From the NCBI RefSeq assembly GCF_002221595.1, contig NZ_NHMP01000003.1:62001-126000 (forward strand): DNA of 64,000 nucleotides. Direction: 5' to 3'. Shown piece by piece: positions 1-11,626 of the stretch (position 1 is the stretch's first letter; every line of letters starts with the position of its first letter). A model generated the notes under the pieces. The model made no database searches, was not told the DNA's origin, and saw nothing but the letters and a program-made list of their open reading frames with translations. The DNA is from Turicimonas muris. GTDB taxonomy: Bacteria > Pseudomonadota > Gammaproteobacteria > Burkholderiales > Burkholderiaceae_F. The position numbers were made by a program, and so were the translations under genes.

Positions 1-460
1 ATTTTTTTGGTCTAAATACTTACAAGTACAACAATTTGTCGAAAAAGATTTTCATCTCTAATCAATAAAGAATTTCTTAGGTACGGCGAAATCCGGTGCT
101 GACTGCCCATCCATTGCTGAGAGGAAGTGCATTTGCTTTCCTCCTTTGTCAATATGGAAAAAATTCTTTGTCTGATTAAAGTGCCTCTGACGGCAAATTC
201 CTCCAAAATGCGTCTGGAGCATCCTTGTGGGTACATTTCAAGCTATTGGCGGGTAAGGTGGACAGCACTACGTTCTCTATCGTGAAGAAGAGATGTTTTG
301 CTTAGACTGTACCTTTGTTCTCTGTGAATGTATTTTCAGAAGCAACACCTGCTCGGCCAACAATGCTATCTATTTCTCTCTTTCCAGTGACTATCACCGG
401 AAAGAGAGCTTTTTAGAGCTGACAAAACCCCAAAGACGGCAGCTTATGTGACGCTTATTT
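1..460. other. Non-coding flank left of the autotransporter
   Basis: No convincing gene is visible. The only structured element is the strong hairpin at 376-408. A 74-codon reading frame on the minus strand (12-236) has no recognisable protein pattern and no clear ribosome binding site, so it is not called. Confidence 0.5.
376..414 (+). terminator. Strong hairpin with T-run on the plus side
   Basis: CTCTCTTTCC (376-385) pairs perfectly with GGAAAGAGAG (399-408). An inner GTGA/TCAC pairing closes around a CTA loop. The T-run (410-414) lies on the plus side, so as a classical terminator it would end plus-strand transcription, yet no plus-strand gene is visible before it. It probably also serves as the 3' end of the minus-strand autotransporter, whose stop codon is about 50 bases away, though on that side there is no T-run. 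Confidence 0.6.
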
Positions 461-3400
461 TTAGAATGTATATTTGACGCCGACTTTACCAAAAACTTCC
501 TTGTAGTTATCGTTTCCTCTAGCTCCACCAAAAGATAAGCCGACACTCAAGTTGTCTTTAGATACTTCCAGGCCCACACGACCTCGGCCAACGTTCTTAG
601 ACCAGACATCCAGGTTAGTAGCCATCTTAGCTGCCCCTACGCCTGTATCCGTCCTAACGTTGGTGTCCCCAAAGGTGCGGACGTAAGCAACATCAGCAAC
701 GGGCTTAACTTGCCAGCCGGATGTTGTTGCAATATTTCCTTTTACTGCAACGCCAATTGGAAGATTGCCAAGATTTTGGCTAACCTTATCAACCTTGAAG
801 CCCTTCTTCGTTGAATAACCGTCTGTGTGAACACGTAAGTAGTTCATGCCAACATAAGGAATGACTGTCACATTGTCTGACACAGCAAGGCCCATTTCAC
901 CTCGACCTCCTACTGTGAAGACATTAACGTCCATCTTGGCTGAATCTCCCATGTAGTGTTTCACATCATTCTTGGATAACATCCAACCGGCTTGACCAAC
1001 AAGATTGAACATACCGAGACGTTTCGCGGCATAAGCTTGCAAGCCGTAGAAATCGACATTGTTTTTAACTCCGGCGTTATTACCGTGACCTTTGACATTA
1101 CCGGTGCCAAGATTCAGGAGCCCACCAAATGTCCAATCATTTGTGGTGTACTCACCGCCGGCAGCCAAACCGCCAAGTTTGGTCTTTGTCTCTGCCATTC
1201 CCGAACCGCTCCCAAGCTCAATCTGAGTGCCGGTAATTTCTGCAAAGCCGGTCCAGCCGTCAACAAAAGTATTTGTCAGAGCTGCCCGTTTAGATACTTG
1301 TTCCAGACCAAGCATAATTCCTTCGATACCCGCTGTCTGTGCTCCTCCGGCTGTAGCCAGATTAAATGCTGCATTCAACTGAGCGTGACGATGAGCACTA
1401 CTGCTAATCATCGGATTCTGCTGGTCAAGCAGTGACTGAATATGTTTCGAAGCTTCATCGTTTTGGAACTCAATAAGGTCGAAGGCATACGGATTAAAAC
1501 CATCTACACCCAAATCTTTAAGCTTGGACTCATCCTTAATATGAGCAAACGTAAACGTATTGTCATTGTTGATTGCTTCGTAACGGACGTTGTCAACAGC
1601 GATGTTATTGTCTAAGTCAAACCCATTAAGACTGTCCGATCCAAACACAACCTTCTTGTTGTCTTTGCTTGCATCAGCAACATTAATAAAATACAGACCG
1701 CTTGTTTTGGTTCCGGAGATAGATCCGTTTGTCACCGCTGTATCTGCTCCGGCATCGGCCATCACTGACCCGTTGCTGCCAATCACTACACCTGATATCT
1801 CATTAGCTGCGCGGGTCACAACATTAGCTTCTGGAGCATTTCCAATCACTGCATTGACGTTAGTTAAGTCAACGTTTCCGGCCAGATACAAACCGGGGAT
1901 GGCATTAAAGGTAGAGAGCTTCTGAGCGGATGATTTAGCGTTGGCCTTATCTCCTAACGCCAGGACTCCATTAGCAGCATGGAACATAATGTCAGCAGCG
2001 GGGGCTTTAGTAAGGGCAACGATCCCGGAATCAGCAATCGTCAGCTTAGAAGGAGTTTGAGCTTTTAATTCTGCAATATCGAAAACACCAGCAAATGTAG
2101 CCTCATTCTTTTCGCCAAAATCAAATGTTAGATTATCTACGTGACCAGCCGTCTCAACTTTATTAAAACCTTTAACAGTAACGTTGCTTAAATCGAACTC
2201 CTCAGCCCCAAGAGTAAGAATCGCATCTCCAACGACTCCGGCGGCATCAATGTTCTTGCCTTTGAATACGTCGTCCTTCAATAAAGTCACATGGGAGGTT
2301 TCGACGATCGAAGAAGCCTCATTCCGATTAATATCTTTTTCCGAACTAATAACTCTTCCGCCTGCATAGATGTCTCCATTTACCGTACCGCTGGCGATAA
2401 CAATATTGACTGAACCAACTTTTGACTGAGCGTTATTGTAATAAGGAGCATTACGATACATACCATCTAATGCAATACCACCCCCATAGATATCGCCGTT
2501 GATGACGGGCCCTTCAGAAGAATTGTCCCCAATTTGAATATTTACGGTTCCTACTGTAGACAGTGCGCCTTCAGTCGCAAGGCCTCCGCCATAAATATTC
2601 GCGCGGTAATTGTCATCATCTGCACCGACTACAGTATTACCGGCTATCGTAATATTGACTGTATTGACATGAGATCCGCCCTGAGGTTCGGCCTCATTAC
2701 GCAGACCCGAAGCGATGCCACCGCCGATAATACCAGCCTGCCCGTTGATCATGGCATAGGTCATCGAATCGAGATAATCTCTAAAGCCAGGCTGAGTTTT
2801 CTCGAATGGTGGCATTTGATTATTGCCAAAAGCTACATCAAACGCTAAGCGCCCGACTTTTCCGGAAGTTGCTGTAATGTTGATGGTATCTACTATCGAG
2901 CTAGCGTTCTTGGCTGCCTGCGGTTGATTGTTGACTACCGGATTTGTATCGTCGACGGAATAACCTCCACCAATAATTCCATCAACAGAACCGCCTTGAA
3001 CATTCAAGTTAACCGTACCGACGTTGGCGACGGCACTAGTACCGAAATTCATATCACCGCTGCCAGTCGCAACCGCAATTCCGCCACCCATCGCTCCAAT
3101 AGTCTCACCGCCCTTGAAATTAACTGTTAGGGTCCTTACCTCTGTTTTAGCCAACTCTGCTTTGGGTTTCTCTGCGACAGAACCAGCCGCATCTCCAGAA
3201 GCAGCTGCAAAACCGCCTCCAAAAATTCCAACTGTATAACCGCTCAGCACATCAATAGTAACGTCGCCCGTCGCGGCAGTTGCGTTAGGAGCAGAAACTG
3301 CAGTCGATTCTCCCGACACCTTGTTACGAGACCAAGCCAGAGCCATTCCTCCGCCTAAGACACCGACATTAACCCCTGGTTCAGAGGCCAACGTTGTGAT

Positions 3401-4889
3401 TAGATGTTGAGCGGTAGCTTCTGCTTTATCTTTAAAATTATCTTTGTTTAGGGCCTGTAGACTCGTTATAGATTCTTTGAGACCTTTGAGATATTTGGCT
3501 TTATCTCCGTTAGAAGGAAAAACAGGCTCGGCACCTTCTTCTCCGATCAAAATGTTAACGTTGCCGGTCTTAGCAGTAGCACTCGTAGGTTCAGTTGCAT
3601 CGTCATACTGATATGCTGCAGCAAAACCTCCACCAAAGACTAAAGCATTCGATGTGTTCTTAGCTAAATTTAATTGAATGTTTTGAGATGTGGCTGTTGC
3701 AGTTCCACCTTTTTGAAAAGCGTCCTTATTAAGCTCGATATTGTCTTTGTAAGAATCTGGAATTAAACCTTCAACATTTTCCTTCGGAAACTGAACTGAA
3801 GCAGCCAACCCTCCGCCAAACACAGCTAAATTCACACCAGATTTGACGTCCACGAGAGTATCTTTACCAATCTCAGAAGTGCCGATTCCGCCAAAGGCGC
3901 TAACAGCCAATCCGCCGCCCATCGCACCCACAGTGACGCCTTCAAAACCCTCCTCCTTTGTTATTGTGTTGACTAACAACTTAGTTTGTCCGGTTATTGT
4001 AGATGCAGCACTTCCACCTAAGGCTATAGCCGAGCCTCCTGCCATTGTCCCAATAGATGAAGAAGAACCTAATAAACTAACGGAGGAGTTACCATCGAGA
4101 TTGACAGAAGTAAGATCGGCAGAGATCGAAACTTGGAGAAAGCCTGCTTTAGCTTTTGCGATATCTCCAACATTTATAGCCGAACTACCGCCAGTCATAA
4201 GAAGGCTATTTCCTGAATTCATCACAATAGATGAATTTCCTTTTCGAATAACGGTTCTTTTCACCCCTTCTGAAGAAGCGAGGCCTAAATTTACTAATCT
4301 ATCACCACCAACGGAGGAGAGAATGAGAGGATTTGCAGAGGTCCCTCCGACTGTTATCGCTGTATCTTTTTCAAGTAAAAGAGCTTCTTCCGACTTAACA
4401 GCCGTAAATTGTTTTTTGATTATTTCTGAGATTGGTTTAATGGCGGGTTTAACATATGCAGCAAGGGAAAGGAGGCTCTGAGTGCTCCCATCTATAAAAT
4501 TCGTTCCCCCAGCAAGACCAACCATCGTTGCGTTCTTGCCGTCGTATCCAAGAGCTGAGCGAATATTTCCGAGATCTTTGCTGAGTAACGCCTTTAGGAG
4601 ATTTCTTGCGCTACCGTTTGTTTGAGCGTTTACAATCTGTCCATTACCAGAATGGAATTTTGTTGTGCCTATTTGGGCGAGGTTGTCATTATTAATATCA
4701 AATGTTGATTCTAAGTCAGCCGCAAATAGTTTACCCCCCCCCTAATGTACAGGCCAGAATGCCCGCTAAGCTAATTACCAACATTTTCTTAGAAGCTTTC
4801 GTAGATTTTCCGCGACTCATCTTAGTCTCTGAGGAAACAACGAAAGTTCTTCTTGCATCATTCCAAAGAACTTTAAAAGCTTTATTCAT
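461..4889 (-). CDS. Large autotransporter adhesin, frame split by a poly-G tract (probably phase-variable, OFF here)
   Basis: Type V secreted protein. An extended signal peptide region starts at the ATG at 4889 (MNKAFKVLWNDARRTFVVSS), with RBS GGAG nine bases upstream, followed by a hydrophobic stretch. This frame stops at TAA (4733-4731), directly after nine G (4742-4734, minus strand). If one G were lost, reading would continue as GGGKLFAAD, giving a signal-peptidase-like site, and run without a stop to 461 (about 1475 residues). The passenger has about 11 glycine repeats of the kind FGGGFAAA, IYGGGIAL and MGGGIAVA, expected to form a beta-helix. The last ~270-280 residues are the outer-membrane barrel, ending in ...GVKYTF with terminal Phe. 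A strictly open frame starts only at 4525. The alternative explanation is a homopolymer sequencing error. Function is probably surface adhesion; the ligand is unknown. Confidence 0.85.
4734..4742 (-). repeat. Homopolymer G(9) tract at the signal peptide/passenger junction
   Basis: Nine C on the plus strand are nine G in the autotransporter mRNA. The tract lies at about codon 50, just before the signal cleavage region. With nine G the frame meets TAA at once; with eight (or eleven) it stays open to the end of the gene. Slipped-strand mispairing at such tracts is the known mechanism of phase variation for surface proteins. Confidence 0.8.
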
Positions 4890-5511
4890 ACTTATTACTC
4901 CACGGGATATACATCAAGCAATTTAACTCCCAGCGCAAGTTTATCATCAAATTCTTAAAATGCATACCCTCCGCAACGTTAATAACCATATCTGGCTAGC
5001 CACCTAAGGGATATTTCTAAGAGTCTTTTAACTAAGATTTTTCGTTCGTTTGCTTTTTAAGTCAAAACATTTTTTGTGATGTCGTTAGTTAATTATATTT
5101 TGCCTTATCCTCTTCAAGGTAAAAAAATCACAAATAATCAATGCGATACACGGACGGTTCTATCCTAACTCTGTGTCATCCCTAATTAACAACAGACCGA
5201 AAACTCTTCGCATCATTCAAGCGAACAAGGTTTCTTCAGAGATACTCCATCAATATCTCTGAGATCTATATATTCGGGTCGTTTTTTTAAATTGGAAGAT
5301 TTTTCCGTCTTTAGTAACTTTTGATAAATTTTGGTTACATCACTGAAAAAGACTTCAAGTTTGGTAGACAACGCCTATCTGCGAAACTAATATCAAACAC
5401 AGGACGATCTCAGAATCTGGATATTTTTTCAATGTCACCACAATGGCATGAAATTCCCCCGTTCTCCTCCTCTTCTCTCTACTATTTCAGAAGAAATAAG
5501 AATGAAAGAGA
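4890..5511. other. Intergenic region between divergent autotransporter and dedA genes
   Basis: About 620 bases, AT-rich. It should hold the promoters of both flanking genes. I could not identify a -35/-10 pair with confidence and see no gene. Short plus-strand frames here lack protein-like patterns. Confidence 0.4.
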
Positions 5512-6156
5512 GTGGAAGGTACCGCCGTGTTCATGGAGTTATTCACCAATGTAGATTTGTTTTTGAGCCATATGCACGAGACCTATGGCCTGTGGTTGTA
5601 TGTGGTTCTTGGTCTTATCTTCTTCTTAGAATCGGGTGTGTTTTTTACCGGTCCTTTCCTTCCAGGAGATTCTCTGCTATTCGTCGCCGGTGCAACAGCC
5701 GCTGCCGGCGTTCTTGATCCCTGGGCTGTCATTCTCGGCTCAACGGTAGGTGCGCTTTTTGGAAATATTGTCGGATTTCTCTTTGGAGCTTGGATTGGTA
5801 AAAGACTTTTCACCCACGAATCCAGCAAATGGTTTAATCAAGAAAATCTTCAAAAGGCCAAGCTCTTTTTTGACAAGCACGGCGGCAATGCAGTAGCCCT
5901 CGCTCGCTTCATTCCTCTTATTCGCTCTCTTATCCCTGTCGTAGCCGGTTCCTCAAAGATGAACTTTATGCTTTTTAACATTTACAGCGCTTTGAGTGCC
6001 TTGGCATGGACCTGTATTTCAACCGCTCTCGGCTACTGGCTCGGCTCAATTCCTTTTATCAAGGACAATCTTTCCTGGTTGGTAGTCGGAAGCATTCTGA
6101 TTGTTATTGTAGGGATTCTTGGGTCTGCCGTTTACAAGAAAAGGAAAGAGAAATAG
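5512..6156 (+). CDS. DedA family inner-membrane protein
   Basis: DedA/SNARE-associated (VTT domain) proteins are polytopic inner-membrane proteins implicated in undecaprenyl-phosphate or phospholipid flipping and membrane energetics. Two family hallmarks are visible: FTGPFLPGDSLLFVAGA near residue 45, and ARFIPLIRSLIPVVAG near residue 131 with the conserved arginines. Several hydrophobic segments are present and the tail KKRKEK is basic. The longest frame starts at GTG (5512); an ATG at 5533 (MELFTNVDLF) gives a more usual N-terminus, and neither has a clearly spaced RBS. It is monocistronic and followed by a strong terminator shared with ilvC. Confidence 0.9.
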   Translation: MEGTAVFMELFTNVDLFLSHMHETYGLWLYVVLGLIFFLESGVFFTGPFLPGDSLLFVAGATAAAGVLDPWAVILGSTVGALFGNIVGFLFGAWIGKRLFTHESSKWFNQENLQKAKLFFDKHGGNAVALARFIPLIRSLIPVVAGSSKMNFMLFNIYSALSALAWTCISTALGYWLGSIPFIKDNLSWLVVGSILIVIVGILGSAVYKKRKEK

Positions 6157-6172
6157 ACCAAACACCTTACGG

Positions 6173-6199
6173 AAAAGCCCGGCATGACACCGGGCTTTT
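6173..6199. terminator. Bidirectional terminator between dedA and ilvC
   Basis: AAAAGCCCGG (6173-6182) pairs with CCGGGCTTTT (6190-6199) around a 7-base loop. The flanking A and T runs make it work in both directions, closing the two convergent genes. Confidence 0.9.
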
Positions 6200-6222
6200 C
6201 AATGACTTGAAAAAACTAAAGA

Positions 6223-7239
<1,017 letters not shown>

Positions 7240-7283
7240 TTAATAATTCCTTTTTAATAAAAGTAGTTATAAGAAACAAAAAA

Positions 7284-7778
7284 TTAAACTCTTAACACGC
7301 GGTCGCCGCGGCTGATGCCGCACGCACCGGTCCTCACCATTTCAAGTACGCTTGCCGGATCAATGGCTTTGAGGAATGCGTCAAGCTTGCCTGTGTCCCC
7401 GGTTAGCTCAATGGTGTATGTTTTATCTGTAACGTCAATGATTCGTCCGCGGAAAATATCGCTTAAGCGCTTCATTTCTTCTCTTTCTTTTCCGACGGCG
7501 TGAACCTTGACGAGCATTAATTCTCTTTCGGAATGTTCGCCTTCGGTCAGATCGACCACCTTAATGACTTCAATCAGACGATTCAGATGCTTAGTAATCT
7601 GTTCAATAAGTTCATCATTACCGAGGCTGATAATCGTCATTCTTGAAATGGACGGATCTTCTGTAGGAGCAACGGTCAAAGACTCGATGTTATAGCCGCG
7701 GGCAGAAAATAAGCCCACAACACGAGAGAGCGCTCCTGGTTCATTCTCTAAAAGAACGGAAATCACATGTCTATTCAT
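7284..7778 (-). CDS. ilvN: Acetolactate synthase small (regulatory) subunit
   Basis: Regulatory subunit that confers valine feedback and activates the large subunit (also named ilvH). The N-terminal ACT domain shows SVLLENEPGALSRVVGLFSA at residues 7-26 and the typical NIESLTVAPTEDPSISRMT. The C-terminal half is the second, ALS_ss_C, domain. At 164 residues it has the usual length for the IlvH type. Its ATG follows the ilvI stop codon directly (7779/7778), so the two subunits are probably translationally coupled. Confidence 0.97.
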   Translation of the reverse strand: MNRHVISVLLENEPGALSRVVGLFSARGYNIESLTVAPTEDPSISRMTIISLGNDELIEQITKHLNRLIEVIKVVDLTEGEHSERELMLVKVHAVGKEREEMKRLSDIFRGRIIDVTDKTYTIELTGDTGKLDAFLKAIDPASVLEMVRTGACGISRGDRVLRV

Positions 7779-9521
7779 TTAAATTTTCTCCGAGCCAAGA
7801 AGCATCTCTGTAAGACCTTTGCCGGCCTTAACCATCGGCCAAACATTTTCAGTAGGATCGACGCAAATGTCGAGAAGCACTAATTCATCCTTGTATTTTC
7901 CGAAAGCATCTTTCAACGCCCCTTCCAATTCACTTGGATGTTCAACAACGATTCCGACATGACCGTAAGCCTCAGCCAATACTTTGAAATCCGGAGTCGG
8001 TGTCATGTGAGAGTGAGAATAGCGCCCGGAATACTCGAGTTCCTGCCACTGACGAACCATTCCTAAGTAATTATTATTGAGAATAATAATCTTCGGATTG
8101 ATGCCTAACTGCTTAGCAGTTGCCAGCTCTTGAATATTCATTTGAATAGAGCCGTCTCCGGTAATGCAGACAACTTGCTTATCGGGATTTGCAACGCAGG
8201 CCCCGATTGCATAAGGCAGACCGACTCCCATGGTGCCAAGACCGCCCGAACTCAGCCAATGTCTTGGTTTAGTGAAGTTCAGGAACTGAGCGCACCACAT
8301 CTGATGCTGACCGACATCACTAGCCACGATTAAATCTGGGCCGGCAACTTCTTGTAATTTCTCCAGCACTTCCTGCGGCTTAATAACCTTGTCGCTCTTC
8401 TCATAATGCAGACAGTCAATTTTGCGCCATTCATCGATCTTGTTCTGCCATGCAGCCATCTTTTCAGCATCCGGACGTTCCGGAATTTCATCAAGAAGGT
8501 TCAGCATGTCTGCCAAAACGACTTTCACATCTCCGACGATTGGAATATCAACTTTCACACGCTTAGAGATTGTTGACGGATCCACGTCGATATGAATAAT
8601 CTTTCTGCCGGGCTGAGCAAAATTACTCGGCAAACCGACAACTCTATCGTCAAATCGTGCGCCGATAGCAACCAAGCAATCGCAGTTCTGCATTGCCATA
8701 TTGGCTTCATATGTTCCGTGCATTCCAACCATGCCGAGGAATTTTTTGTCACCGGACTTAATAGAGCCTAAGCCCATCAAAGTGGAATTGACCGGAACAC
8801 CAAGTTCACTGGCAAAGCGCTGGAGCAGTTCGCTGGCATTTGCAGAGATTACGCCGCCCCCAACAAGAATAAGCGGTCTTTCTGCATTGATTAATTGTTG
8901 AAGAGCTTTCTTAATTTGCCCTAAGTGGCCTTTTGAAATCGGTCTGTAAGAGCGAATATCAATGTCTTTTGGATAAGAGTATTCGCATTTTGCGGCTGTA
9001 ATATCCTTCGGAAGATCAATCACAACAGGACCGGGACGGCCGCTCTTGGCGATATAGAAAGCCTTTTTAATTGTTTCGGCGAGATTTCGAACATCCTTAA
9101 CCAAGAAATTGTGCTTAACACAAGGTCTGGTAATGCCGATGGTATCCACTTCTTGGAAAGCGTCTTGACCAATTGCACCAGTATTGACCTGACCTGTAAA
9201 GACGACAAGCGGAATGCTGTCAGCATAAGCCGTGGCAATTCCCGTGATGGCATTCGTTGCTCCCGGACCGCTGGTTACTAGAGCAACGCCGACTTTGTTG
9301 CTGGAACGTGAATAGGCATCTGCTGCGTGGACGGCACCTTGTTCGTGCCTGACAAGGATGTGCTTGAATTTATCTTGTTTGAAAATAGCGTCAAAGACGT
9401 TTAAGACGCTCCCACCCGGATAGCCGAAGACGTGCTTTACACCCTCTTCAGCTAAAGCTCGGACCAGTATTTCTGATCCGTTTAATACTTCTGCGTTTTT
9501 TTCCGCACCGTTCTGATTCAT
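7779..9521 (-). CDS. ilvI: Acetolactate synthase large (catalytic) subunit
   Basis: Thiamine-diphosphate enzyme condensing pyruvate with pyruvate or 2-oxobutyrate, the first committed step of branched-chain amino acid synthesis (ilvB/ilvI type). Visible features are the catalytic-glutamate region VLVRHEQGAVHAADAYSRSS in the N-terminal domain, the central FAD/transhydrogenase-like domain, and the ThDP motif GDGSIQMN...NNNYLG in the C-terminal domain. The frame can be extended to 9566, but the ATG at 9521 (MNQNGAEKNAEV) has a well-placed GAAAGGA (9534-9528) and gives 580 residues, so it is chosen. It leads the operon ilvI-ilvN-ilvC. I found no leader peptide with a run of Ile/Val/Leu codons upstream. 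Confidence 0.96.
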   Translation of the reverse strand: MNQNGAEKNAEVLNGSEILVRALAEEGVKHVFGYPGGSVLNVFDAIFKQDKFKHILVRHEQGAVHAADAYSRSSNKVGVALVTSGPGATNAITGIATAYADSIPLVVFTGQVNTGAIGQDAFQEVDTIGITRPCVKHNFLVKDVRNLAETIKKAFYIAKSGRPGPVVIDLPKDITAAKCEYSYPKDIDIRSYRPISKGHLGQIKKALQQLINAERPLILVGGGVISANASELLQRFASELGVPVNSTLMGLGSIKSGDKKFLGMVGMHGTYEANMAMQNCDCLVAIGARFDDRVVGLPSNFAQPGRKIIHIDVDPSTISKRVKVDIPIVGDVKVVLADMLNLLDEIPERPDAEKMAAWQNKIDEWRKIDCLHYEKSDKVIKPQEVLEKLQEVAGPDLIVASDVGQHQMWCAQFLNFTKPRHWLSSGGLGTMGVGLPYAIGACVANPDKQVVCITGDGSIQMNIQELATAKQLGINPKIIILNNNYLGMVRQWQELEYSGRYSHSHMTPTPDFKVLAEAYGHVGIVVEHPSELEGALKDAFGKYKDELVLLDICVDPTENVWPMVKAGKGLTEMLLGSEKI

Positions 9522-9725
9522 TAAAAATCCTTTCAAAGTCCTTGGGAAATTGATCGGACGGCTCACTATCTTTTTTTGAAAGACGACGAGCTATTCGATT
9601 AGTGCTTCGATCCATCTAATTTTGGTAAAAACTCAGACTGTCGAATTGGGCCTTTTTGGTTAAAAGAGTGCATTTAGAATAGCTCAAATCTAACCTTTGT
9701 CAGAAAAAACAGAATAGTATTTGTA

Positions 9726-11624
9726 CTAAGTGTGCTTCGTATTCAAAAGCCTTGAAATAGCTTTATTGATTTCGTTCGGTGAAACAGGTTTTTGAAGAAT
9801 TGTCGGCAAATCAGTTAGGTCAGTACCGTATTCGCTGAAATTTAAACCTTCCGTCTCTTCTTCATAATGTCTCATGACCTCCTCTCTCGGAGTCGCACTC
9901 ATGACAATGGCAGGAATCCTCTTACCGACAGCGCTTCTTATACGCAGTGTTGCCTGAAGCCCTGTCAAATGTCCGGGCCCTAAGTTAAAGTCAGTCAATA
10001 TCAGATCCAATGGATTAGAAACCACGATTTCCGCTGCAAGCTGAGCATCATAGTGTTCCGCAACTTTAACCTTTGCACCCCAAGCTTCTAATAAAGCCTG
10101 AACACTCCGGCGGATTAAAGGATCATCTTCGATAATCAATATTCTCTTGCCTTTCAGCGAGAAGAAAGATTTAGAGTGCTCCGGTTTATTAAGTAATTTG
10201 ACCTGATGCAAATCTCTCGAAAGAGGCACAACGACACGGAAGACTGTACCTGAACCTTTCTTGGACCGGAAAGAAATAGAGAAGTCCAGCAAATCACAAA
10301 TCTTTTTGACAATAGAAAGTCCTAAGCCATAACCCTCTTTTGCCTGGTATCCGGATTTTCCTCGGTAATATTCTTTGAAGAGATCCTGCTTTTCAGACTT
10401 ATCGATGCCATTGCCGGTATCAGCAACGATAATAACCAAAGTATCTTTCAACCCGCATCTTGCTCTTAAAACCACTTTTCCCGATGAGGTGTATCTGAAA
10501 GCGTTCGAAAGCAAATTTCTAATAACTCGTTCAAGAAGCTGGGCATCGGTGCAGATAGTCGCAGAAATGGGATCAAGAACAAATTGGATCCCCTTGGTTT
10601 CAGCGACGGATGAGAACTCGATCTTCATTTCCTCAAACACTTCATCCAAAGAGAAGGTTGTGGGATTGATTTTGATGCTTCTGGAATCCAATTTTGAGAG
10701 GATCAAAATTTGATCCACCAAAGTTGCTACCTGATTACATGCTTGGGATAGATTATCGACCAAAGGCTTACTGTCAGGCGGGACTTGAGCTTCCAGCACA
10801 GAAATAAAAATGCCCATGGCCTGCAAAGGCTGTCTTAAGTCATGATTGGCCGCAGCAAAAAACTTAGTTTTAGACACAATGGCCATTTCTGCGGCTTCTT
10901 TTGCCAGTTCAGCGGCCTGGCGCTGCTGGACTAACTCTTCTACCAGATACTCTTTCTCAAAATTTCTGAATAGAGACAGAGAGTAAATCTCATTGAGGCG
11001 CGTTGAGAAGTACCAGAGGATAAGAAGGATAATTCCAACCCAAAAGGCAGCCACTCCAAAAGAGATGTTATAAATCATCGCCAGCTTGACCATCGTCGGC
11101 AGCAGTACTGTCGGGAGGAACGCCCAGAATGCAGGAAGCCAACATGCATAAAGAGACATGCTTCCGAAAGAAACACCAATAATTAAGGCGATAACAAGCA
11201 TTTGAACTTCAGTATTGCCCGGAATCATGAAATAGAAACCGGCAAAACCGAATGACAATCCGGAAACAAAAACCATTTGAAGAGAACGGTTTTTCCAGAA
11301 CTTGAACTGCTTCTCAACGTCGGGGCACTCAAAAAAATCATCTGTCGATTTAATCCCGGCAAGACTGTGCATCAGTACAAAGCCAACCCATAGTGCCATT
11401 ACTCCCCCGCCTATCGAATCCCAAGTCAGACATGCGAAGAGCACACAAAAAATAAACCGGGTAAGAATTGAAGCGGAGGAATGATGCTTCATTTGCGCTA
11501 ATTGGCTTAATTGAAGCTTCTTTTTAAGGTCGGGCGCAGTCAGGCCCAAGTCTCGAGGATCATAACTTCTAGGACCTGGTTCGAAAATAGTTCGAAATTT
11601 CTTGTAAAGATCTTTTAAATTCAT
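9726..11624 (-). CDS. Hybrid sensor histidine kinase with C-terminal receiver domain
   Basis: Membrane-bound two-component kinase. Starting at ATG 11624 (MNLKDLYKKF) there are about six hydrophobic segments (roughly residues 50-210), a helical linker rich in Ala/Glu/Gln, the HisKA domain with phospho-accepting His261 in AAANHDLRQPLQAM, the HATPase domain (N box RNLLSNAFRYT, G1 VADTGNGID, G2 GYGLGLSIVKK), and a receiver domain with IIEDDPLIRRS and phospho-acceptor Asp545 in LILTDFNLG. The start is two bases after the ldcA stop; an upstream start at 11663 would overlap ldcA. No DNA-binding partner regulator is adjacent, so its output is unknown. The RpfC/quorum-type layout (membrane sensor plus receiver) is only a structural analogy. 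Confidence 0.92.
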   Translation of the reverse strand: MNLKDLYKKFRTIFEPGPRSYDPRDLGLTAPDLKKKLQLSQLAQMKHHSSASILTRFIFCVLFACLTWDSIGGGVMALWVGFVLMHSLAGIKSTDDFFECPDVEKQFKFWKNRSLQMVFVSGLSFGFAGFYFMIPGNTEVQMLVIALIIGVSFGSMSLYACWLPAFWAFLPTVLLPTMVKLAMIYNISFGVAAFWVGIILLILWYFSTRLNEIYSLSLFRNFEKEYLVEELVQQRQAAELAKEAAEMAIVSKTKFFAAANHDLRQPLQAMGIFISVLEAQVPPDSKPLVDNLSQACNQVATLVDQILILSKLDSRSIKINPTTFSLDEVFEEMKIEFSSVAETKGIQFVLDPISATICTDAQLLERVIRNLLSNAFRYTSSGKVVLRARCGLKDTLVIIVADTGNGIDKSEKQDLFKEYYRGKSGYQAKEGYGLGLSIVKKICDLLDFSISFRSKKGSGTVFRVVVPLSRDLHQVKLLNKPEHSKSFFSLKGKRILIIEDDPLIRRSVQALLEAWGAKVKVAEHYDAQLAAEIVVSNPLDLILTDFNLGPGHLTGLQATLRIRSAVGKRIPAIVMSATPREEVMRHYEEETEGLNFSEYGTDLTDLPTILQKPVSPNEINKAISRLLNTKHT

Positions 11625-11626
11625 AA

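Noticed and set aside
3843-4481. Plus-strand frame of 212 codons opposite the autotransporter passenger
   Set aside because: Pro/Ala-rich product is the mirror of Gly-rich passenger codons; no RBS or recognisable domain.
9522-9725. Attenuation leader peptide for ilvI
   Set aside because: No short frame with a run of Leu/Val/Ile codons followed by alternative hairpins was seen.
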